From: Oscillospiraceae bacterium
GTDB taxonomy: Bacteria > Bacillota > Clostridia > Oscillospirales > Oscillospiraceae
DNA: 9,424 bases
Reading direction: 5' to 3'
Assembly: GCA_017438675.1 (NCBI GenBank)
Contig: JAFRUW010000224.1
Coordinates: 1 to 9,424, forward strand
Shown: in pieces, positions 6,022-9,424 of the stretch
Layout of the letters: each line of letters starts with the position of its first letter
Position numbering within the stretch: position 1 is the first letter of the stretch
Notes under the pieces: model-generated
The model's database searches: none
Seen by the model: the letters and a program-made list of their open reading frames with translations, nothing else
What the model was told of the DNA's origin: nothing
Translations under genes and position numbers: made by a program

Positions 6022-6990
6022 TTATAATTTGTACTCCGGGAAATACTTTTCAGCAAAATCCACATTCTCAACCGTGAACTCTTTGTCTTTAAGGTATTCA
6101 AGGGAATCGGCAGGAGTGGTGAAGGCGAATTTCAGTTTATATGAATAGAGCATCTGGCCGTTTTCGCCCCGCTCCCGGTTCACCCTGCCGCTTCCGTACT
6201 TGCCGTCGCCCAACAGAGGGTGGCCGGCGTTTGCGAACTGGGCCCTGATCTGGTGGGTGCGCCCTGTTTCCAGGCGGCACCGAACAAGGCTGAGGCCGTT
6301 TTTCGCGGTCAGTGTCTCGTATACCGTCACCGCGGTTTTGCCTCCCGGTACGGGCTTGGGATGGACAAAAACCCTGTTCTTGTCGGCATCCTTGAAAATG
6401 AAGCCCGTCAGAGTGCCCGCTTCCGGCTTCGGTCTGCCGATGACGATGCAGAGGTATGACTTTTCGATCTCCCGATCTCTTATCTTCTCATTCAGTATCC
6501 GCAGCGCCTCGGCATTTTTCGCGGCGATGACGATACCGCCGGTATTCCTGTCGATCCTGTTGCAGAGGGCGGGAGTAAAGCTGTTCTCCGCCTTTGGGTC
6601 CCACTCACCTTTCTGATACAGATACGCCTGTATATTTGTAATTAAGGTGTTGGCAGTCCACTCCTTATCGGGATGGCAGAGCATACCGGGCTTTTTGTCG
6701 GCAAGGATGATGTTTTCGTCCTCGTAGACCACGTTGAGCTTCGGATTAGTCAACGACAGGAAGGCGTTATACTCGTTGGGCTTCTCAAAGAACTCGTCGT
6801 TCACGTACATCTGCACCGCGTCACCCTCGTTAAGCCGCGTGTCCCGGTCGGCCCTTTTATTGTTTATTTTTATCCGCTTCAGTCTTATATACTTCTGCGC
6901 AAGGGACGCGGGCAGCAGCGGAGCCGCCTTCTGCACGAACCTGTCCAGCCTTTGCCCGGCGTCGTTTTTACGGATCACAAACTCTTTCAT
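6022..6990 (-). CDS. RluA-family RNA pseudouridine synthase
   Basis: Converts specific uridines to pseudouridine in rRNA (or tRNA). The protein has 322 residues, close to the RluC/RluD length. An S4-like RNA-binding domain occupies about 13-65 (RLDRFVQKAAP...IRLKRIKINNKRADRDTRLNEGD). The catalytic domain carries NRIDRNTGG (144-152) with the nucleophile Asp147; most family members have RLDxxTSG, so isoleucine and the second glycine are mild variants. LETGRTHQIRAQFANAGHPLLGDGKYG spans about 240-266 and is a conserved family block. The frame is open upstream to 7104, but the ATG at 6990 fits the start of the S4 domain and follows GGTGAG (minus strand 6994-6999), while the upstream region is AT-rich promoter DNA. 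RluC-like or RluD-like specificity cannot be told from sequence. Confidence 0.95.
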   Translation of the reverse strand: MKEFVIRKNDAGQRLDRFVQKAAPLLPASLAQKYIRLKRIKINNKRADRDTRLNEGDAVQMYVNDEFFEKPNEYNAFLSLTNPKLNVVYEDENIILADKKPGMLCHPDKEWTANTLITNIQAYLYQKGEWDPKAENSFTPALCNRIDRNTGGIVIAAKNAEALRILNEKIRDREIEKSYLCIVIGRPKPEAGTLTGFIFKDADKNRVFVHPKPVPGGKTAVTVYETLTAKNGLSLVRCRLETGRTHQIRAQFANAGHPLLGDGKYGSGRVNRERGENGQMLYSYKLKFAFTTPADSLEYLKDKEFTVENVDFAEKYFPEYKL

Positions 6991-7006
6991 TTTCTCACCC
7001 GGTGAA

Positions 7007-7035
7007 ATTATAACGGATTTACTGTATTTTGTAAA
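7007..7035 (-). promoter_or_regulatory. Sigma-A-type promoter for the pseudouridine synthase gene
   Basis: On the minus strand TTTACA (7030-7035) and TATAAT (7007-7012) are 17 bases apart. Transcription would start near 7000, only about 10 bases before the ATG at 6990, so the transcript would have almost no leader beyond the GGTGAG motif. Confidence 0.78.
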
Positions 7036-7097
7036 GCGGATTGATCTGAACAACAAAATATTTGGTAATTTCAACGTAAAAATTTCTAAAAAACCAT

Positions 7098-7126
7098 TTG
7101 ACAAAGATGTTATTATGACTTATAAT
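7098..7126 (+). promoter_or_regulatory. Consensus sigma-A promoter for the DUF177-rpmF operon
   Basis: A perfect TTGACA (7098-7103) and a perfect TATAAT (7121-7126) are separated by exactly 17 bases, in AT-rich DNA. Predicted transcription start is near 7133, about 60 bases before the DUF177 ATG. This matches the strong expression expected for a ribosomal-protein gene. Confidence 0.93.
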
Positions 7127-7147
7127 ATTTTAGCGACTATGTGAGTA

Positions 7148-7176
7148 GGCGATGACAGATTCAGGCGGTCATCGTT
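7148..7176 (+). other. Hairpin in the DUF177-rpmF leader
   Basis: CGATGAC (7150-7156) pairs with GTCATCG (7168-7174) around an 11-base loop; two G-U pairs could extend it to 7148-7176. It lies in the predicted 5' leader, six bases ahead of the GAGGTG ribosome site. No strong T-run follows, so it is more likely an mRNA stability or regulatory element than a terminator. Function is not known. Confidence 0.5.
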
Positions 7177-7191
7177 TGCTTGAGGTGTACT

Positions 7192-7686
7192 ATGCGTTTG
7201 GATTTAAAGGAAATCATCAATATTCCCGGGGGCAGCGTTGCCTTTGATTTTTCCCCTCCCCTTGAAGAGATGGAATTTGATTCCGGCGCCGCAGTCCGGC
7301 CGGGCAGCAGGGCAATCGGAACGGTCCGCAACTCCGCCGGTGTCCTTATCCTTAATGCAAAGCTTGAGGCCGTGATGGACTGCACATGCGCCAGGTGCCT
7401 CAAATCCTTTGAGAAGCAGGTATGCCAGGATATAGAAGCCGTCCTCGCCGAAGAGGTGCAGGACGAGGAAAATTCGGATATATATCTCCTTGAAGGGGAT
7501 TATATAGATTTGGACGAGGTCATTCTTACCGCCTTCGTCCTAAATATGGAGCAGCGGTTCCTGTGCAGTGAAAACTGCAGGGGCCTCTGTGAAAAATGCG
7601 GTAAGGATTTAAACGAAGGGCCTTGTAACTGCAAGGCGGAAATAGACCCCAGGCTGGCTGTCTTACGGCAGCTCCTGGAGAAATAA
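7192..7686 (+). CDS. yceD: DUF177 (YceD-family) protein
   Basis: A 164-residue member of the DUF177/YceD family, almost always encoded just before rpmF. Family members are linked to rRNA processing or ribosome assembly, but the biochemical role is not established. Two cysteine clusters are visible: CTCARC at Cys64, Cys66 and Cys69, then Cys125, Cys129, Cys133, Cys136, Cys145 and Cys147 (CSENCRGLCEKCG...CNC). They suggest a bound metal, probably zinc. The chosen ATG at 7192 follows GAGGTG (7182-7187). An in-frame TTG at 7180 would add four residues but overlaps that ribosome site. It is the first gene of a run continuing with rpmF 17 bases later, driven by the perfect promoter upstream. Confidence 0.92.
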   Translation: MRLDLKEIINIPGGSVAFDFSPPLEEMEFDSGAAVRPGSRAIGTVRNSAGVLILNAKLEAVMDCTCARCLKSFEKQVCQDIEAVLAEEVQDEENSDIYLLEGDYIDLDEVILTAFVLNMEQRFLCSENCRGLCEKCGKDLNEGPCNCKAEIDPRLAVLRQLLEK

Positions 7687-7703
7687 AAACAGGAGGTGTC
7701 AGT

Positions 7704-7880
7704 ATGGCGGTTCCAAAAAGGAAAGTTTCAAAAGCAAGAAGAGATAAGAGGCGTTCTTCTCACTGGAAGCTGAAGGTTCCCGGTCTCGTAAAGTGCTCCA
7801 AGTGCGGCGCTCTGCGTCTGCCCCACAGAGCATGCAAGTCTTGCGGATCCTATAACAACCGTGAGGTCATCCCTCAGTAA
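7704..7880 (+). CDS. rpmF: 50S ribosomal protein L32
   Basis: A 58-residue basic protein of the large ribosomal subunit. It begins MAVPKRKVSKARRDKRRSSHW, the usual L32 N-terminus, and carries a zinc ribbon with CSKC (Cys31, Cys34) and CKSC (Cys44, Cys47). This is the zinc-binding form rather than the cysteine-free paralog some bacteria use when zinc is scarce. Translation starts at ATG 7704, five bases after a near-perfect AGGAGGTG ribosome site (7691-7698). It follows DUF177 by 17 bases, the standard partnership. The fatty-acid genes plsX and fabH, which follow rpmF in many bacteria, are not next here; a DUF512 protein is. Confidence 0.98.
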   Translation: MAVPKRKVSKARRDKRRSSHWKLKVPGLVKCSKCGALRLPHRACKSCGSYNNREVIPQ

Positions 7881-7905
7881 CGGTAGGATTAGGAAATCAA
7901 ATCAG

Positions 7906-7933
7906 TATAGAGGGGGATTTATCCTCCTCTATA
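7906..7933 (+). terminator. Stable hairpin between rpmF and the DUF512 gene (possible weak terminator or processing site)
   Basis: A 12-bp stem with one G-U pair joins 7906-7917 (TATAGAGGGGGA) to 7922-7933 (TCCTCCTCTATA) with loop TTTA. It starts 26 bases after the L32 stop. The downstream sequence is AT-rich but has no clean T-run, so termination would be partial at best. No good promoter is visible between it and the next gene, suggesting read-through into DUF512-der, with the hairpin perhaps protecting the 3' end of rpmF mRNA. Confidence 0.6.
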
Positions 7934-7974
7934 ACTATATTATCAGTTGTTTGTAAAGGAAAGGTGTACCGGGT

Positions 7975-9297
7975 TTGTTCGCTGTTATAACGGGAATTGA
8001 AAAAGGCAGCCCTGCCGCCGGGACAAAGCTCATGCCCGGCGACAAACTCATCGCCGTAAACGGCCGGCCGGTGAACGACGTGCTGGATTACAAGTTTTTC
8101 ACCTATGAGGAAAGGCTTATAATCGAGGCTCAGTCCCCCGACGGAAAGATCAAGCTCGTGCGCATACACAAGGATCTCGGCCGGGACATAGGTCTTGAGT
8201 TTGAGACTTACCTTATGGACAAGGCTCACTCCTGCGCCAACAGGTGCATCTTCTGCTTTGTGGATCAGCTCCCCCGGGGCATGAGGAGGACCCTTTATTT
8301 CAAGGACGACGACGCCAGGCTCAGCTTCCTTCTGGGAAATTACATCACTCTTACAAACCTGTCCGAAAAAGAGGCGCAAAGGATCATCGACCTCCATATA
8401 AGCCCCATAAACGTGTCGGTCCACACAACAAATCCCGAACTGAGAAAGCTGATGCTGGGCAATCCGAGAGGCGGAAGCAGTCTCGATATCATGCGCCGCT
8501 TTGCTGAGGCGGGCATCACCATGAACTGCCAGATCGTCTGCTGCCCCGGAATTAACGACGGGGCGGAGCTTGACCGCTCCATGCGGGATCTCACCGACAT
8601 GTACCCGTCGGTGAACAGCGTATCAATCGTCCCCGTCGGCCTCACAAAGCACCGGGAGCGGCTGTATAAACTCACCCCCTTTGACCGTGAGCTGGCACTA
8701 AAAACGGTGCGTCAGGTGGAGGAGTTCACAGAAGGGTGCCTCAAAAAATACGGAACCCGGATCTTTTTCTGCGGTGACGAGCTGTACTTAAAGGCCGGGC
8801 TGGAGCTTCCCGATTCCGATTTTTACGAGGACTATCCCCAGCTTGAAAACGGCGTTGGCATGATGCGCCTGCTGATCACCGAGTTTGAGAGTGCCCTTGA
8901 CGCCTGTTCCGAACTTCCTCACGATCCTCCCCCCTTTTCCATCGCCACGGGAGTATCGGCGGCGCCATTTATGGAAATGCTTTACAATAAGGCGAAGGAG
9001 AAGTTCCCCGTCCTCGACGGCAGGGTCTATCCCATCGTGAACGACTTTTTCGGCCATACCATCGACGTTGCCGGTCTCGTCACCGGCGGCGATCTCATAC
9101 GGCAGCTCAGAGGCAAGCCTTTGGGCGAAACCCTTCTCATACCCCAGAACATGCTCCGCCACGGCGAGGGAGTTTTTCTCGACGACGTGACGCTTGAGGA
9201 CGCGGAGCGGGAGCTGGAAATAAAAGTCCGTCCCACAGAGCAGGACGGCGGAAAGCTTTTTGAAGCAATGATTGGAAGTAAAGAGGTGGAAGCATGA
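7975..9297 (+). CDS. PDZ-radical SAM-DUF512 protein of unknown function
   Basis: A 440-residue protein of a family widespread in Clostridia and cyanobacteria, with no proven reaction. Residues 1-60 form a PDZ-like domain (ITGIEKGSPAAG...LMPGDKLIAVNGRPV). A radical SAM core follows with the cluster motif CANRCIFC (Cys87, Cys91, Cys94), which would bind a [4Fe-4S] cluster and S-adenosylmethionine. The C-terminal DUF512 region (about 290-420) contains ATGVSAAPFM, VNDFFGHTIDVAGLVTGGDL and PQNMLRHGEGVFLDD. The start is TTG at 7975, eight bases after AAAGGTG (7960-7966); no in-frame ATG or GTG with a ribosome site lies nearby, and the PDZ domain begins at once. The last codons overlap the der start (ATGA), so the two are translationally coupled, pointing to a ribosome-related or GTPase-linked role. 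Confidence 0.93.
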   Translation: MFAVITGIEKGSPAAGTKLMPGDKLIAVNGRPVNDVLDYKFFTYEERLIIEAQSPDGKIKLVRIHKDLGRDIGLEFETYLMDKAHSCANRCIFCFVDQLPRGMRRTLYFKDDDARLSFLLGNYITLTNLSEKEAQRIIDLHISPINVSVHTTNPELRKLMLGNPRGGSSLDIMRRFAEAGITMNCQIVCCPGINDGAELDRSMRDLTDMYPSVNSVSIVPVGLTKHRERLYKLTPFDRELALKTVRQVEEFTEGCLKKYGTRIFFCGDELYLKAGLELPDSDFYEDYPQLENGVGMMRLLITEFESALDACSELPHDPPPFSIATGVSAAPFMEMLYNKAKEKFPVLDGRVYPIVNDFFGHTIDVAGLVTGGDLIRQLRGKPLGETLLIPQNMLRHGEGVFLDDVTLEDAERELEIKVRPTEQDGGKLFEAMIGSKEVEA

Positions 9298-9424
9298 AAC
9301 CGCTCGTAGCTATAGTAGGCCGCCCCAACGTGGGCAAATCAATGCTGTTCAACAGACTGGTGGGTAAGCGTCTCTCCATCGTTGAGGACACTCCGGGCGT
9401 GACCCGTGACAGGCTTTACGCCGA
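9294..9424 (+). CDS. der: Ribosome-assembly GTPase Der (EngA), N-terminal part, cut by window end
   Basis: The first 43 codons of Der, a double-domain GTPase needed for 50S subunit assembly. The P-loop G1 motif GRPNVGKS is at residues 9-16, followed by MLFNRLVGKRLSIVEDTPGVTRDR, the typical Der switch I region with the G2 threonine at about residue 37. The residue after GKS is methionine where many family members have threonine. ATG 9294 overlaps the DUF512 stop by four bases, and GAGGTGG (about 9283-9289) supplies a ribosome site inside the DUF512 gene. The second GTPase domain and KH-like domain lie beyond the window. Confidence 0.96.
   Translation, partial: MKPLVAIVGRPNVGKSMLFNRLVGKRLSIVEDTPGVTRDRLYA

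Noticed and set aside
6991..7104. Upstream extension of the pseudouridine synthase to 7104
   Set aside because: The extension is AT-rich, overlaps the minus-strand promoter boxes and adds residues before the S4 domain that the family does not have.
7180..7191. TTG start for DUF177 at 7180
   Set aside because: It overlaps the GAGGTG ribosome site that serves the ATG at 7192 and has no ribosome site of its own.
1..9424. CRISPR array, tRNA/rRNA genes, riboswitches, insertion sequences, phage or toxin-antitoxin genes
   Set aside because: No regularly spaced repeats, cloverleaf or known aptamer core, transposase-like frame or terminal inverted repeats were recognised. Gaps between genes are all shorter than about 210 bases and mostly filled by promoters and terminators.

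Overview
The window looks like ordinary chromosome from a Gram-positive, spore-former-type Firmicute, most likely class Clostridia (Oscillospirales/Ruminococcaceae-like). The evidence is the set of Gram-positive genes, the strong AGGAGG-type ribosome binding sites, near-consensus vegetative promoters, a cohesin-domain surface protein, and a cysteine-rich Mrp ATPase of the type common in anaerobes. The DNA is moderately GC-rich, with coding third positions dominated by G/C and short AT-rich intergenic gaps. No tRNA, rRNA, CRISPR array, insertion sequence or phage gene was seen.

Layout, left to right. (1) Bases 2-2871, + strand: the end of ptsH (HPr), a hairpin with a U-tract, ptsI (enzyme I) and a PfkB-family sugar kinase that starts inside the ptsI stop codon. 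This is the general part of the sugar phosphotransferase system joined to a cytosolic kinase. (2) A two-way terminator at 2884-2915 separates this from a convergent SpoU/TrmH-type RNA 2'-O-methyltransferase (2938-3768, - strand). (3) That gene diverges from an Mrp/NBP35-type Fe-S carrier ATPase (3925-4749, + strand); both promoters are readable in the gap. (4) After another terminator comes a convergent gene, 4822-5868 (-), for a secreted, membrane-anchored single-cohesin protein with a very acidic cytoplasmic tail. (5) An RluA-family pseudouridine synthase (6022-6990, -) has its own terminator and a promoter almost touching its start codon. (6) Diverging from it, a perfect TTGACA-17-TATAAT promoter drives a ribosome-related run: DUF177/YceD, rpmF (L32), then after a hairpin a PDZ-radical SAM-DUF512 protein and, overlapping by four bases, the start of der (EngA).

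Functionally the right half is ribosome-centred: an rRNA pseudouridine synthase, L32 and its usual DUF177 partner, the ribosome-assembly GTPase Der, and an uncharacterised radical SAM protein translationally coupled to Der. The left half is sugar uptake and phosphorylation.

No clear new multi-gene system is visible. The items most worth a second look are the orphan cohesin membrane protein with its acidic tail; the loss of the regulatory serine in HPr (lysine at the Ser46 position); the terminator-like hairpin that ptsI transcription must cross; the near-leaderless pseudouridine synthase transcript; and the DUF512-der coupling.
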